Assembly: GCA_035999765.1 (NCBI GenBank)
Contig: CP108521.1
Location: forward strand, 8,432,001-8,496,000
Source of the DNA: Streptomyces sp. NBC_01231
GTDB lineage: Bacteria; Actinomycetota; Actinomycetes; Streptomycetales; Streptomycetaceae
Length of the DNA: 64,000 nucleotides
Reading direction: 5' to 3'
Below are positions 1-10,110 of the stretch, piece after piece. A program made the position numbers and the translations under genes. The notes beneath the pieces were generated by a model that was given only the letters and a program-made list of their open reading frames with translations, did not search any database and had not been told where the DNA came from. Position 1 is the first letter of the stretch; each line of letters opens with the position of its first letter.

Positions 1-1
1 C

Positions 2-2446
2 CTCGACCCGGACGACATCGCCCACCTGCGCGCGGTCGCCGCCGCCCTGCCGTACGAGGGCCACGCGGTCCCGCTGTCCGGCCCGGGCCCGATCCGGCTG
101 CCCGAACCGGAAGCGCTGATGCGTTCCTTCCTGGACGCGGTGGCGGACACCCTGCCCCGCACCCCGGCCGCGCCCTACGCCTCCGGCAGGCCGTTCGCGG
201 CGCGCGAGCCCCAGCGACTGCCCGACGCGCAGGACTGGGCCGCGGAGGTCGCCGTCGGCATGGACGCGGGCGTGCGGATCTCGCTGCGCCTCGACCTGTC
301 GGCGTACGACCTGTTCGACGACCCGGGCGACGGTGTACGCAGCGCGGGCGCCGCGATCGTCCAGGTGCACAGCCTCGCCGACCCCACCCTCATGACGGAC
401 GCGGCGGATCTGTGGGCGGGCCGGGCGGACGCGGCCTTCGGCCCCCGCGCGCGCGTGGACGCCGCCCTCGCCGTGCGGCGCGCGGCCCGCGTCTGGCCGC
501 CGCTCGACCGGCTCGCCGAACAGGACGTGCCCGACGTACTGGCCCTGTCCGACGAGGAGTTGGGTGATCTGCTCGGCGTGGCCGCGACCCGGCTCGCGGC
601 GGCAGGGGTCGCCGTGCACTGGCCCCGGGACCTCGCACAGGACCTCAGCGCGGCCGCGGTCGTCCGACCCGCGCCGGGCTCGGCGACCGACGGGACCGGC
701 TTCTTCGAGAGCGAGGAACTGCTCCGGTTCCGCTGGCAGTTGGCGCTCGGCGGCGACCCGCTCGACGAAGCCGAGATGGACGCGCTCGCCGAGGCACACC
801 GCCCCGTCGTCCGCCTCCGGGACCAGTGGGTACTGGTCGACCCGGCACTCGTCCGCAAGGCCCGCAAGCGCGAACTGGGCCTGCTCGACCCGGTCGACGC
901 GCTCTCCGCCGCCCTCACGGGCAGCGCGGAGGTCGACGGCGAGACGGTGGAGGCGGTACCGGTCGGCGCCCTGGCCACCCTGCGTGACCGCCTCACGACC
1001 GGACTGCGCCCAGCCGAACCGCCCGCCGGTCTGCGCGCCACCCTGCGTGACTACCAACTCCGCGGACTGGCCTGGCTCGACCTCATGACCTCCCTGGGCC
1101 TGGGCGGCTGCCTGGCCGACGACATGGGACTGGGCAAGACGATCACCGTCATCGCCCTGCATCTGCGCCGGGCCCGGCAGGAGCCCACCCTCGTCGTCTG
1201 CCCTGCCTCCCTGCTCGGCAACTGGCAGCGGGAGATCACCCGGTTCGCGCCCGGCGTCCCCGTCCTCCGCTTCCACGGCCCGGACCGCAGCCTGGACGAC
1301 CTCGATGCCGGCGGCTTCGTCCTGACCACATACGGCACCATGAGGTCCACGGCGCCGCGACTGGTCGAGCAGCGCTGGGGCATGGTCGTCGCCGACGAGG
1401 CACAACACGTCAAGAACCCGTACTCGGCCACGGCGAAGGCCCTGCGCACGATCCCGTCCCCCGCGCGCGTGGCCCTGACCGGCACCCCGGTCGAGAACAA
1501 CCTCTCCGAACTGTGGGCGCTGCTGGACTGGACGACACCCGGACTCCTCGGCCCCCTGAAGTCCTTCCGTGCCCGGCACGCCCGCGCGGTGGAGAACGGC
1601 GAGGATGAGGAGGCGGTCGCCCGGCTGGCCCGTCTGGTGCGCCCCTTCCTCCTGCGCCGCAAGAAGTCCGACCCCGGCATCGTCCCCGAGCTGCCCCCCA
1701 AGACCGAGACCGACCACCCCGTCCCGCTCACCCGCGAACAGGCCGCGCTGTACGAGGCGGTGGTCCGCGAGTCCCTGCTCGCCATCGAGACGGCGCAGGG
1801 CATCGCCCGCCGGGGCATGGTGCTGAAGCTGCTGGGCGCGCTGAAGCAGATCTGCGACCACCCCGCGCTGTACCTGAAAGAGGACGTCCCGCCGACGGCC
1901 GGTGATCGACTCGCCGCCCGCTCCGGCAAGCTGGCCCTGCTGGACGAACTGCTGGACACGTTGCTGGCCGAGGACGGCTCGGCGATCGTCTTCACGCAGT
2001 ACGTGGGGATGGCCCGGCTGATCACCTCCCACCTGGCCGCCCGCGCGGTCCCCGTCGACCTCCTGCACGGCGGCACACCGGTGCCGGAGCGCGAACGCAT
2101 GGTGGACCGCTTCCAGAGCGGGGCGACCCCGGTCCTGGTGCTGTCGCTGAAGGCGGCCGGCACGGGACTGAACCTCACCCGCGCGGGTCATGTCGTCCAC
2201 TTCGACCGCTGGTGGAACCCCGCCGTCGAGGAACAGGCCACCGACCGCGCCTACCGCATCGGCCAGACCCAGCCGGTCCAGGTCCACCGTCTCATCACCG
2301 AGGGCACGGTCGAGGACCGCATCGCGGAGATGCTGGAGGCCAAGCGAGCCCTCGCCGACGCGATCCTCGGCTCCGGCGAGTCGGCCCTCACGGAACTGAC
2401 CGACCGCGAGCTCACCGACCTGGTCTCGCTCCGGAGAACGTCATGA
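2..2446 (+). CDS. SNF2-family DEAD/DEAH helicase, 5' end outside window
   Basis: Superfamily 2 DNA-dependent ATPase of the SNF2/Rad54 type, thought to remodel or translocate on DNA. The frame is open from base 2 without a stop, so the gene begins before the window; the ATG at 119 is internal. About 814 residues are visible. The helicase core shows Walker A (DDMGLGKT, near 1117-1140), the DEAQ box (near 1393-1404), motif III-like [10 protein letters not shown], and the C-terminal lobe with FTQYVGM and [10 protein letters not shown]. The N-terminal half is the poorly conserved SNF2-associated region seen in actinobacterial homologues. Its stop overlaps the start of the SWIM zinc-finger gene, and this SNF2/SWIM pairing is common in actinobacteria, which suggests a joint role in DNA maintenance. 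The exact substrate is unknown. Confidence 0.93.
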   Translation, partial: LDPDDIAHLRAVAAALPYEGHAVPLSGPGPIRLPEPEALMRSFLDAVADTLPRTPAAPYASGRPFAAREPQRLPDAQDWAAEVAVGMDAGVRISLRLDLSAYDLFDDPGDGVRSAGAAIVQVHSLADPTLMTDAADLWAGRADAAFGPRARVDAALAVRRAARVWPPLDRLAEQDVPDVLALSDEELGDLLGVAATRLAAAGVAVHWPRDLAQDLSAAAVVRPAPGSATDGTGFFESEELLRFRWQLALGGDPLDEAEMDALAEAHRPVVRLRDQWVLVDPALVRKARKRELGLLDPVDALSAALTGSAEVDGETVEAVPVGALATLRDRLTTGLRPAEPPAGLRATLRDYQLRGLAWLDLMTSLGLGGCLADDMGLGKTITVIALHLRRARQEPTLVVCPASLLGNWQREITRFAPGVPVLRFHGPDRSLDDLDAGGFVLTTYGTMRSTAPRLVEQRWGMVVADEAQHVKNPYSATAKALRTIPSPARVALTGTPVENNLSELWALLDWTTPGLLGPLKSFRARHARAVENGEDEEAVARLARLVRPFLLRRKKSDPGIVPELPPKTETDHPVPLTREQAALYEAVVRESLLAIETAQGIARRGMVLKLLGALKQICDHPALYLKEDVPPTAGDRLAARSGKLALLDELLDTLLAEDGSAIVFTQYVGMARLITSHLAARAVPVDLLHGGTPVPERERMVDRFQSGATPVLVLSLKAAGTGLNLTRAGHVVHFDRWWNPAVEEQATDRAYRIGQTQPVQVHRLITEGTVEDRIAEMLEAKRALADAILGSGESALTELTDRELTDLVSLRRTS

Positions 2447-5157
2447 TGTCCGGCCCCGCCGACGCGGCGCGCCGGGCCCTGCGGGAGGCGCGGGAGAACG
2501 CCGACCGGGAGACGGCGGCGCACACCGACGGGTCGTCGACACCGTTCGCAGGGGACGAGGAACGGGCGGAGTATGAGGGGGCGACGGCTCCGGGGGCTTC
2601 GGGGGTGCCAGGGGTGCGGGGAGGGCCCGGGGCTCCGGGGGTGCCGGGGATGTCTGGGCCGTCCGGACGGCGTTCGGCGTCGGGGGAGCCTGCGGCGCCC
2701 GAAGTCGCGGAGGTGTCCGACGGGGCCGAGGTGACCGAGGCGGCTGAACTGACCGAGGTGGCGACCCCGGCCGACGAAGCCGGTGCGGGCAACAACATCA
2801 CGGCGTCCGAGACGCCAGTCGAAGCCGCGAAGCCCGAAGGTCCTGCCGGTCCTGCCGGTCCTGTCGGGCCCGCCGGTCCTGCCGGACCCGGCGGACCTGC
2901 CACGCCTGCCGGATCCGGCAGCCCTGCGGGACCTGTCGGTCCTGCCGGACCCGCCGATCCCGGGAAGCCCTCATCGTCCCGAGCCCGTCCCGCAGACGCC
3001 GCGCGCGCGGCCCTCCGGCAGGCTGTTGCCGCTCGACGCGATGTGGGTCCGGCCGCAGAGGAACATCCCGGGGCGAAGGATGCCGTCGGCGGGGCCACGG
3101 ACGGCACCGGGGGTACAGCACAGCCCCGCCCCGAGGCATCAGAGGCATCAGAGACACCCGAGGTTCCAGAGGTGGAGGCCGAGGCCGAAGGGTCCCGGCG
3201 AGGGGACGCGCGCCCCGCGGATGTCGTGCGCGAGGCATTGCGCGCGGCGCGCAGTGAGGCTCGACAGGCTCCTGGCGATGCGATGCCTTCCGAGCGCAAG
3301 GCCGCACGCCTCCGGGGCGATTCCGCGCGCCGACCGGGGCGAACCTCGGCCACGGGCAGGGCACGTACAGGCGCGGCCGAAGCCGAACAGGTCGCCGAGC
3401 AGCGAGCGCGTGACGTACGGGCGCTGCTGGCAGACGCCTTCCGGATGCCCGACACCGCGGACCCGGGGGAGGAGGACTCCGGTGGCGACTCCGGTGGCGA
3501 CTCAGGTGGCGACTCCGGCTCGGGGTCGGCGGGTTCGCACGCCGGAGCGCAGGGACCGGACGCCGGCGACGACTCCGGTGACGGCTCTCGTTCGCCGTGG
3601 GCGGGTTCGCATCGTGGGACGCAGGCGTCCGAGGGCTTCCGGCTGTCCGGCACCGCGGCCTCAGCAAAGCCGGACGGCGACGCTGACCCCGGTACGAGGC
3701 AGGCGAGTCCGCCCGCCGGAACGCCGACGCCTGACCCGATGCCCGGGAACGCCGAGGCCGCCCGCACCAGTCCGGCCCCAGGCCCGCCTCTGTCGCCCGC
3801 AAGCACGGCTTCCTCGCCCCCGACGCCGTCGCCCGCAAGCACGGCTTTCTCGCCCCCGCCCGCCCCACCCCGCCATCCCCGCTCCATGGCCGCACCCGCC
3901 CGTGACAACGAACTGCGGCGTACGTTCCCCGCCTTCCCGCCCCGGCCCTCGGACGGCGCCGGGTTCGCCGAGACCTGGTGGGGCAACGCCTGGGTAGCCG
4001 CGCTGGAAGAGGGCGCGCTGGACGCCAAACGGCTGGCGCGGGGTCGTGCGTACGCCGAGCAGGGGCACGTGGACGCCATCACGGTCACGCCGGGGCTCGT
4101 GCTCGCCTACGTGCAGGGCAGCCGCCCCAGGCCGTACCGCGTCCAGGTACGGCTGCGCACGCTCGACGACGCCGACTGGGACGGTTTCCTGCACCGAGCC
4201 GCCGCACGCCCCGGGGACATCGCCGCGCTCCTCGACAAGGAGATGCCCCACACCCTGGCCGACGCCGACGTGCCCCTGCTCCCGGGCCCGGGCGACCTGG
4301 ACCCCCGTTGCAGCTGCCCCGACTCCGGTCACCCCTGCAAACACGCCGCCGCCCTCTGCTATCAGACCGCCCGCCTGCTGGACGCCGATCCCTTCGTCCT
4401 GCTTCTGCTGCGCGGACGCGGCGAACGCGTACTGCTCGACAGCCTGTCCCGCCTCAGCGCCGCCAGCGCGGCCCGCGCCGCCCAGGAACAGGGACCGGCA
4501 CCCGTGCCCGGCGTGCGGGCCACGGAAGCCCTCGCGCCCCGTCGCCTCCCGCCGCTTCCGATGCCGCCGCCGGTGCCCCCGCACCCGGGCCAGCCGCCGG
4601 TGTACCCCGCGACCTCCGGCGGCCCGGACCCCTTCGCCCTGGACCAACTGGCGACCGACGCGGCGGCCAGGGCCCACGCGCTGCTCGCCACCGGCCGTGA
4701 CCCGGTCGGCGACCTGACCCTGTGGCAGGACGCCGTACGACTCGCCGCGGCCCGCCCCGGTTCCGGACTCACCGCGGGCACCCGCACCCTCTACTCCTCG
4801 CTGGCCACCGCCGCCGGCCGCGCCCCTGCCGACCTGGCACGCGCGGTCGCCGCCTGGCGTCAGGGCGGCCTGGAAGGCCTCAGCGTCCTCGAAGAGCCTT
4901 GGGACCCACCGGCCGGCCGCTTCGACCGGGCCCGCCCGCTCCTCCTCGCCGCCGATCTCCCGGCCTTCCGGCCCTGGCACAACCACCTCACCCACCCCCG
5001 CGGTCACGTCCAGCTCCGCCTCGGCCGCGACGGACTCTGGTACGCCTACGAATCGGAACCGGGCCACGACGACTGGTGGCCCCGCGGCACCCCCGACCTG
5101 GACCCGGTCGGCGCCCTGACGGGCCTGGGAGCCCCGGGCGAACTCGGCGAACTCTGA
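2443..5157 (+). CDS. SWIM zinc-finger protein with collagen-like linker
   Basis: Protein of 904 residues. I chose the ATG at 2443 because it overlaps the upstream stop (ATGA), giving translational coupling to the SNF2 gene. The SWIM finger [12 protein letters not shown] lies at 4309-4344 (C-x-C-xn-C-x-H) and is a probable nucleic-acid or protein contact module. The first 490 residues are low complexity: Gly-Pro-Ala triplets resembling collagen (about 2840-2960), acidic and Gly-Asp-Ser stretches, and three spaced copies of an Ala/Arg helix of the type PADAARxALRxA (near 2455, 2990 and 3215). The C-terminal half after about 3890 is the conserved SWIM protein proper, starting near [11 protein letters not shown]. 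Function is inferred from the SNF2 partner. The very long disordered N-terminus is unusual for the family. Confidence 0.85.
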   Translation: MMSGPADAARRALREARENADRETAAHTDGSSTPFAGDEERAEYEGATAPGASGVPGVRGGPGAPGVPGMSGPSGRRSASGEPAAPEVAEVSDGAEVTEAAELTEVATPADEAGAGNNITASETPVEAAKPEGPAGPAGPVGPAGPAGPGGPATPAGSGSPAGPVGPAGPADPGKPSSSRARPADAARAALRQAVAARRDVGPAAEEHPGAKDAVGGATDGTGGTAQPRPEASEASETPEVPEVEAEAEGSRRGDARPADVVREALRAARSEARQAPGDAMPSERKAARLRGDSARRPGRTSATGRARTGAAEAEQVAEQRARDVRALLADAFRMPDTADPGEEDSGGDSGGDSGGDSGSGSAGSHAGAQGPDAGDDSGDGSRSPWAGSHRGTQASEGFRLSGTAASAKPDGDADPGTRQASPPAGTPTPDPMPGNAEAARTSPAPGPPLSPASTASSPPTPSPASTAFSPPPAPPRHPRSMAAPARDNELRRTFPAFPPRPSDGAGFAETWWGNAWVAALEEGALDAKRLARGRAYAEQGHVDAITVTPGLVLAYVQGSRPRPYRVQVRLRTLDDADWDGFLHRAAARPGDIAALLDKEMPHTLADADVPLLPGPGDLDPRCSCPDSGHPCKHAAALCYQTARLLDADPFVLLLLRGRGERVLLDSLSRLSAASAARAAQEQGPAPVPGVRATEALAPRRLPPLPMPPPVPPHPGQPPVYPATSGGPDPFALDQLATDAAARAHALLATGRDPVGDLTLWQDAVRLAAARPGSGLTAGTRTLYSSLATAAGRAPADLARAVAAWRQGGLEGLSVLEEPWDPPAGRFDRARPLLLAADLPAFRPWHNHLTHPRGHVQLRLGRDGLWYAYESEPGHDDWWPRGTPDLDPVGALTGLGAPGELGEL

Positions 5158-5300
5158 GACGGACGCCGCCGTCACTTCCCCCTCTTTGTCCGGCATTCGG
5201 TGAAGGCGGTGTGAGAGTTTCCCGGCGATGTCCGGGGGGTGGGTGTGAGGACTGGGGGCCCAGGGGCCGGAAGGCAAGAAGAGACGGTTAGCGTGGAGCG

Positions 5301-5408
5301 GTGAGCGAGACGAAGACCCCTGCCCTCCAGTACCGGTTCGACGGCCCGGACGACGCCCCGGTGCTCATCCTCGGCCCGTCGCTCGGCACGACGTGGCACA
5401 TGTCGTAG
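5301..5408 (+). pseudogene. pcaD-like 5' fragment; left attachment site
   Basis: GTG at 5301 opens 35 codons that read like the N-terminus of 3-oxoadipate enol-lactonase (alpha/beta hydrolase), including VLILGPSLGTTWHM, and then stop at TAG 5406-5408. In the family this motif continues directly into a tryptophan-aspartate and the rest of the hydrolase fold, which is absent here. The same 35-codon start recurs at 39312-39419 with conserved protein but different wobble bases. I infer that this is the host half of a disrupted gene and that the crossover lies around TGGCACA (about 5392-5402). What is seen: the truncated ORF and its twin. What is inferred: the attachment-site role. The family assignment is from memory of Streptomyces PcaD proteins. 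Confidence 0.7.
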
Positions 5409-5868
5409 AAACCGTCAACGGGCGTCCAGCTGATCCAGGGTGAGCGCGTAAGTCCAGGTCAGAGCCCTGTGACGTGAGTGCGTCCACGGGGTTGGTGACT
5501 CGCCTGTGATCGCTCGTGACACCTGAGGACCCCGTCGGCTTGCTCCGGCGCGGGTCCGGCGTAGACGGGGGCCGCGTCCGCACGCTGATGGCAGGCGAGC
5601 CACGGGCATGCGCTGTCCCCCCGTCATAGGGGCGTCTGGGAGGTCGTCTCAGCTACCGGTTCACGGGTTCCGGGGACGCGTCTCGTCGATCATGTCGGGG
5701 TCGGTGGGCCCTGAGCTGGCTCCGTCAGGATGCTGAGACGCTGGCCTCCAGCGTTCTCAGTGAAGGTGGCAGTTTCCTTGTTGGCTCGGGAGGACGGTCC
5801 TGACCGGGCTTGGCAGCCGTTGAGGAATTCGTTCGCTGTCCGAGGCGATCGGTTCTAGCCTGCGTCGC
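5409..5868. other. Element left-end sequence, no gene
   Basis: This 460-base stretch has no convincing gene. Its first 120 bases resemble 39420-39540 (shared blocks ACCGTC, GGTCAG, GTTGGTGA and CTGTGAT in the same order), which lies at the equivalent place after the second pcaD-like fragment. That is expected if both are the left ends of related integrative elements, where integrase arm sites would sit. The remainder, 5530-5868, is unassigned apart from a possible promoter for the next gene (TAGCCT at 5856-5861). Confidence 0.5.
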
Positions 5869-5871
5869 GTG

Positions 5872-6363
5872 ATGACGGCTGAAGACGTGTTGTCTGTCCT
5901 GGCTCTGCTGCGACGGGCAGAGGTAGATGCCTGGATCGGTGGAGGATGGGGGATCGATGCTCTGATCGGCGAACAGACCCGAGACCATCGCGACTTGGAC
6001 CTGATGCATCGGCAGGACCAGGAGGCTGCTGTGGTGGCAGCTCTCTTTGAGGCGGGTTTCGTGGAGAGCCTGAGCTGGAGGCCCATTCGATTCGTCGTCA
6101 CGGCTCCGGATGGCCGAGAGATCGACCTTCATCCTCTCGTCTTTGGAGGTGACGGCTCGGCGGTGCAGGCGTCACCCGAACCGGAGGGTCCTTTCGTCTA
6201 TCCCTCCTCGTGCTTCGTGACGGGGACCATCGAGGGGATGGATGTCCCGTGTCTGTCTGCCGAGCAGCAGGTCTACTTCCATCAGGGATACGAGCCCACG
6301 GACCGCGATCGACATGACATGGCTCAACTCCGCCGAGTCTTCGGGGTCGCCACCCACTTCTGA
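5872..6363 (+). CDS. Lincosamide nucleotidyltransferase-like protein (Lnu/LinA type)
   Basis: Small 163-residue member of the polymerase-beta-like nucleotidyltransferase fold. The N-terminal motif WIGGGWGIDALIGEQTRDHR followed by DLDL matches the active-site signature of LinA/LnuA lincosamide adenylyltransferases and ANT(2'')-like enzymes. A downstream DLHPLVF matches the third metal-ligand strand, and the end DRDRHDMAQLRRVFGV resembles the LnuA C-terminus. Length fits LnuA (about 160 residues). These enzymes inactivate lincosamides by AMP transfer; the actual substrate here is inferred only. GTG at 5869 directly precedes the ATG at 5872. No Shine-Dalgarno sequence is visible and a TAGCCT hexamer lies just upstream, so a leaderless transcript is possible. 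Located near the left end of the presumed element. Confidence 0.75.
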   Translation: MTAEDVLSVLALLRRAEVDAWIGGGWGIDALIGEQTRDHRDLDLMHRQDQEAAVVAALFEAGFVESLSWRPIRFVVTAPDGREIDLHPLVFGGDGSAVQASPEPEGPFVYPSSCFVTGTIEGMDVPCLSAEQQVYFHQGYEPTDRDRHDMAQLRRVFGVATHF

Positions 6364-6679
6364 GGAGCTAGATGTATTGCCCTGTGAGGTTGGGGACGCG
6401 GCTGGCGGGTGGTTTGCTGCGAGGGCGTCCGCTCGGGTCGAGGACGTGTGTCCGGTGCGGGAGTTCCCCTCGTACCGCGGGTAGCGGAACTATCCGGCCT
6501 GTACTGGTCGGCGACGGTGGGCACTCACGGCGGCTACGAATTCAACCCGCTTCCTTTTGATGCGTCCCGCTGACCTGCGTGAACTGGATTTGGTGAGGTG
6601 CGTGGGCTCGGTTGAGACAGACCACAGCTGTCCGTCTCAGTTGCTCCGGCTCGGGGAGCGGCGTCGATAGAGTGTCGTC

Positions 6680-7180
6680 ATGCCGTATTCGCCGATGACG
6701 CTTCAACTCGATACCGCTCGGCTGACGTTGCGTCCGTGGACCGAGGCTGATGTCGACGCCCATCGTGTGCTCGTCGCCGAACGGGGTGGTGGCATGCCGT
6801 CGATCGAGGACAACCGGCGGATGATAGAGGATCAGCGCGCTGCGTCGGCACTGACAGGGATTGCTCTGCTGCCCGTCATCCGCCGCGATGTGGGCGACTT
6901 CATCGGGTATTGCGGGCTCACTGTCGGTCGAGCTTCGGTTGACGAGCCGGAGATCGCCTATGAGCTGTTCCGGCGCGTGCACGGACAGGGCTATGCCACC
7001 GAGGCGGCGTCCGCGGTGCTCGACGCGGCGATCGCGACTGGGCGGAAACGGCTCTGGTCGACGGTGCGTCCCTGGAACGCGCCATCGTTTCGCGTCCTCG
7101 AAAAGCTTGGGTTCCAGCGCGACCACGTCTCGACCGAAGACAGTGGCGAACTGGTGTGGCTCACCCGTTCCCTGCTGTAA
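6680..7180 (+). CDS. GNAT N-acetyltransferase, RimJ/RimL type
   Basis: Protein of 166 residues with the RimJ/RimL-like GNAT layout: an N-terminal LDTARLTLRPWTEADVDAHR strand-helix, a middle beta-strand block with IGYCGL, a Q/R-x-x-G-x-A/G-like acetyl-CoA loop (GQGYATEA, about residues 108-115), and the C-terminal NAPSFRVLEKLGF motif that closes the CoA pocket. The family transfers acetyl groups to protein N-termini or small amines, including antibiotics; the substrate here cannot be read from sequence. No Shine-Dalgarno is visible and a TAGAGT hexamer sits at 6668-6673, so leaderless translation is plausible. The gene stands alone beside the lincosamide transferase-like gene. The 316 bases between them hold nothing recognisable. 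Confidence 0.82.
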   Translation: MPYSPMTLQLDTARLTLRPWTEADVDAHRVLVAERGGGMPSIEDNRRMIEDQRAASALTGIALLPVIRRDVGDFIGYCGLTVGRASVDEPEIAYELFRRVHGQGYATEAASAVLDAAIATGRKRLWSTVRPWNAPSFRVLEKLGFQRDHVSTEDSGELVWLTRSLL

Positions 7181-7588
7181 GAGACGCGCTGCGGTCAGGT
7201 CGAAGTGGCTCCGCCTGTCCGACGGCGCGGACGTGACCTGCGGCTCCCTGAGGTCTCGCACCCTGTGGCCAGCCGTTCAGTCTCACGATCGTGGCCGAAC
7301 TCTGGGGCCGCGGCACCGCCTCCGAAGGCGCACGCTGACGGCAACTTGAGCGTCCGGGAGGGGAGTCCACACCCGTGGCCGAGGGCACGAGTCCGTGAAC
7401 AGGCGCCATCTGGCGGCGGTCCCGTCTTGAGTGCGTCAGGTCGTCGCCTTGATTCAGAGCATGTGCTGTTCGCGAAGGTGGGCATCGGGGCCCCAGGGTT
7501 TCGTGCGGCGGGGCCGAAGCCCCGCACTGGACTGGCGAAGCCTCTGGCGCCCGCCAATAAGGGGGAGTATCGGGGGCAGAGCCAGCCC
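7181..7588. other. No gene recognised
   Basis: These 408 bases lie between the GNAT gene and the GH32 remnant. Reading frames are open on both strands, but none gives a recognisable protein or a good start. It may be debris from the deletion that damaged the GH32 gene. Confidence 0.4.
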
Positions 7589-8796
7589 CTACGGCGACGT
7601 TGGCGCCGGCGCTGCGACGCCGGTGCTCGGCTTCTTGATCACGAGCGGGTGCAGCTCCCATACGTCGATCGCGTAGCTGAGGCGTGTACCCGGCGTGCTG
7701 TGGGCCTGAACTCGCCACGCACCCTGCCCTGTTGGGTAGAAGCGCAGAGTGAGGACCTGGCCGGTGGTGGTCAGGAAGATTTCGGCGATGGAGTGGTCGA
7801 CGACCACGCGCAGGTCGACGGGTCTGTCGGCTGCGCAGGGCATCCGGTAGGAGCCGCCGCGGGCCCGGGGGTCCAGTGAGGCGTGGTCACGGTCGACGAC
7901 CAGTTCGCCCGCATCGACTTCGAGGCGGATGTCGAGGTACTCGGAGCCGTCCGACGTGGAGAGCAGCCGCAGACCGGCGTTGCCGGTCGGCTCCAGACGG
8001 GCCGTCAGGTCGAAGGCGCGGCTCACGGTGCCCAGGTCCACCGGCTGCGGGCCGTGCGTCGCACCTGCGGCGTGGATGATGTGCCGGCCACGCAGGGCGA
8101 GCAGTTCGGTGGCGGGCTGCTGTCGAAGCCTGCCGTGGTCGTCGACATGGATCTCGCGGGGCAGGGTGAGAACGCCGGCCCATCCGTCTGCGACGGCCCA
8201 GGCTTCCCATGACCAGCCCCACAACAGCCACCGATTGCCCGGCGCGCGCAGCAGGGCGGGTGCATAGCAGTCGGGGCCGTAGTCGACGAGTACGGGCGGG
8301 CCGGCTTCGAAGACGTCGCCGTGCTCCTCGCCTATGAGGGCCTCGACGCCCTGCGGGCCGTCGTCGAGGTTCCAGGCACTGAAGATGAGGGCGCCGGGTC
8401 CCGAGGCCGCGGGGAGGTACTGGGGCATTCCCAGCCCTCGCCGGTGTTCAGGCTGGTGTCACTGACCGGCTCCTTCTCGCGGGGCGCGAAGGGCCCCCGG
8501 TAGGTCCAGGTCTCCAGGTCGGGCGAGTTGTACAGGAGGGCTGCGGCGCGGCCGTCCGCGAGGGCGGCGCCGACCAGCATCCGCCAGCCGTCGCCGTCCT
8601 GCCAGACGTACGGGTCGCGGTACATGGTGCAGTCCTCGGGCAGTTCGGGGATGAGCAGTTCGCTCCGCGGGCCAAAGCTTGTGCCGTCGTCGTGGGAGAC
8701 GGCACAGGTGACCGGTTGGTGCTGGGGCGAGCGGTCCTCGCGGTGCGCGGAGTAGAAGGCGACGAGACGGTCGCCGAGGGAAGGTCGTCATACCGC
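7589..8796 (-). pseudogene. GH32 fructosidase (levanase/invertase) remnant
   Basis: Read on the minus strand, two frames together give most of a glycoside hydrolase family 32 enzyme. The upstream frame has VAFYSAHRED, the RDP motif in TMYRDPYVWQDGDGW, and ends at GEGWECP, which carries the E-C acid/base motif. The other frame continues with QYLPAASGPGALIFSAWN and the C-terminal beta-sandwich. The join is at a run of four C (minus strand) at 8422-8425 where five are needed, so one base has been lost. The N-terminal third, with the WMNDPN nucleophile motif, is missing: the frame runs directly into the stop of the neighbouring TmrB-like gene near 8797. The gene is therefore truncated and frameshifted and cannot encode an active enzyme. 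Confidence 0.8.
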
Positions 8797-9321
8797 TCAG
8801 CCGACATCAGAACTTTCCATGATGATCTCCGCGACGCGGGACGGAGCGACGTCAGTTGTGTCGATCACCTGGGCTTCCCGACGGAGCCACGGCAGGGCCT
8901 GTTGATACTCGGTCAAGTGGTTGAGGCGCCACTGCCGGGCGTTGACGCTCTCCGGCTTGGTGTCGGCCTCTATACGTTCCACCAGGGTCTCCCGGTCGGT
9001 GTCCAGCAGGAAGTGGTGCACAGGGATGCCGGCTTGAGTCAGACCGCGATGAATCTCCCGCCAGTACTGTTCGACCAGCACTGTCTGGGTGACGACCAGG
9101 GTGCCGCCCACATAGTCGAGCACCTGCCGCGCTGCCTCCACCACCAAGCCTCGCCACGGTGGGAAGTCCTGGAAGTCCCGTTCGGGAACTCCCAGTACAT
9201 GCCAGAGCATTTCCCCGACCTTCTCGGCGTCGAAGAGCCTGGAATCCGGGACTCGTGCGGTCAGTTCCTTCGCGGTGGTTGTCTTGCCCGCACCGAAGGT
9301 GCCGTTCAGCCAGACGATCAC
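8797..9321 (-). CDS. TmrB-like P-loop ATP-binding protein
   Basis: Protein of 174 residues beginning at GTG 9321, which overlaps the stop of the TetR gene by 4 bases (GTGA); longer forms run through that gene and are not credible. It opens with VIVWLNGTFGAGKTTTAKEL, a Walker A P-loop, followed by FDAEKVGEML and HHFLLDTDRETLVERI. This layout matches Bacillus TmrB, the ATP-binding tunicamycin-resistance protein, and related small AAA-type kinases. In TmrB the protein binds tunicamycin at the membrane; whether this one does is inference. It appears co-transcribed with, and translationally coupled to, the TetR regulator. It could alternatively be a zeta-toxin-like or shikimate-kinase-like phosphotransferase. 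Confidence 0.72.
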   Translation of the reverse strand: MIVWLNGTFGAGKTTTAKELTARVPDSRLFDAEKVGEMLWHVLGVPERDFQDFPPWRGLVVEAARQVLDYVGGTLVVTQTVLVEQYWREIHRGLTQAGIPVHHFLLDTDRETLVERIEADTKPESVNARQWRLNHLTEYQQALPWLRREAQVIDTTDVAPSRVAEIIMESSDVG

Positions 9322-9956
9322 GCGTCCGACCCTCCCCTGAGGTCCGTCAGGAGCGCGGTGATCACACGGTCCGTGGAGGCGGCCATGTCGACCGAGCCGG
9401 GGGCGAGCAGCCACTGGACCTGGAGACCGTCCATGACGGCGATGATCGCGTTGGCTGTGTGTTCGAGGTTCAAGTCGGCCCGGACCTCGCCGAGTTCGCA
9501 TGCTTCGGCGAGGGCCCCGGCGACGAAGATGCGCAGTCCCGCGTAGCGGTCGCGGAAGTAGTCCTGGGCGGGGTGGCCCTCGGTGACGCTCTCCGCCGAC
9601 AGGACGGTATACAGCCGGACGATGCCTTCCCGTTCGGCGTTGCGGTGAGCGGTGTCAACCAGGTGGCGAAGGAAGGCCAGGCCCCGGGGGCGCTCGCTGC
9701 CGAGCTGCTCGATGTCGGTTTCGTCGCGCAGCGCCAGGACGCTGGTGAGCAGCTGGGCCTTGGAGCGGAAGTAGTGCAGAACGCCGGCCTGGGTGACTCC
9801 GGCCCGGTCGGCAATCTCCTGCAGGGAGGCGTTGTTGTAGCCGCGGGCGGCGAACGTGTCCATGGCGATCTGCAGGATTTCCTGGCGTCGCTGCTGGGCT
9901 TTGAGGCTCTTCCCTGTGCGGGGCGGCCGCTCCCCGTTCGGCGTGCTCTCGCTCAT
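9318..9956 (-). CDS. TetR-family transcriptional regulator
   Basis: Protein of 212 residues, counting from the ATG at 9956; an in-frame extension upstream lies in promoter DNA. The N-terminal helix-turn-helix is clear: RRQEILQIAMDTFAARGY, then ASLQEIADRAGVTQAGVLHY and FRSKAQLL (about residues 23-75). The C-terminal ligand domain is of the common TetR_C type, with no identifiable ligand. It is divergent from the GH3 gene at 10111 across a 154-base gap holding a 22-base near-perfect palindrome. This is the classic arrangement for autoregulation plus control of the divergent sugar operon. It is coupled to the TmrB-like gene downstream. The inducer is probably a sugar, but an antibiotic is an alternative given the TmrB partner. 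Confidence 0.9.
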   Translation of the reverse strand: MSESTPNGERPPRTGKSLKAQQRRQEILQIAMDTFAARGYNNASLQEIADRAGVTQAGVLHYFRSKAQLLTSVLALRDETDIEQLGSERPRGLAFLRHLVDTAHRNAEREGIVRLYTVLSAESVTEGHPAQDYFRDRYAGLRIFVAGALAEACELGEVRADLNLEHTANAIIAVMDGLQVQWLLAPGSVDMAASTDRVITALLTDLRGGSDA

Positions 9957-10029
9957 CGTGCGAAGTCTACGGGGCTGTCGATCAGTGGTCACCTGCCGAT
10001 CAAACCTGAGAAAGAACTTACGCACAAGA

Positions 10030-10051
10030 ACTTACCAAGTACTTAGTAAGT
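10030..10051. promoter_or_regulatory. Candidate TetR operator, 22-base palindrome
   Basis: The half-sites ACTTACCAAGT and ACTTAGTAAGT form an inverted repeat with one mismatched pair. Just upstream AAGAACTTAC occurs twice (about 10013-10035). The element sits in the divergent gap between the TetR gene and the GH3 operon, about 60 bases before the GH3 start, a position suited to repression of the operon. Binding is inferred. Confidence 0.65.
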
Positions 10052-10110
10052 GTGCTTTCCTGCTCCCGTTCCGCCCGCTTCGTGCCGCATCGCGGCCTGG
10101 AAGGACGAGC

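Noticed and set aside
2840..2960. Gly-Pro-Ala tract as a true collagen domain
   Set aside because: Only about a dozen imperfect triplets inside an intracellular SWIM protein; called collagen-like low complexity instead.
2412..4088. Long minus-strand ORF (558 codons) opposite the SWIM gene
   Set aside because: It mirrors the low-complexity GC-rich N-terminus of the SWIM protein, has no recognisable domain and shows the composition expected of an antisense frame.
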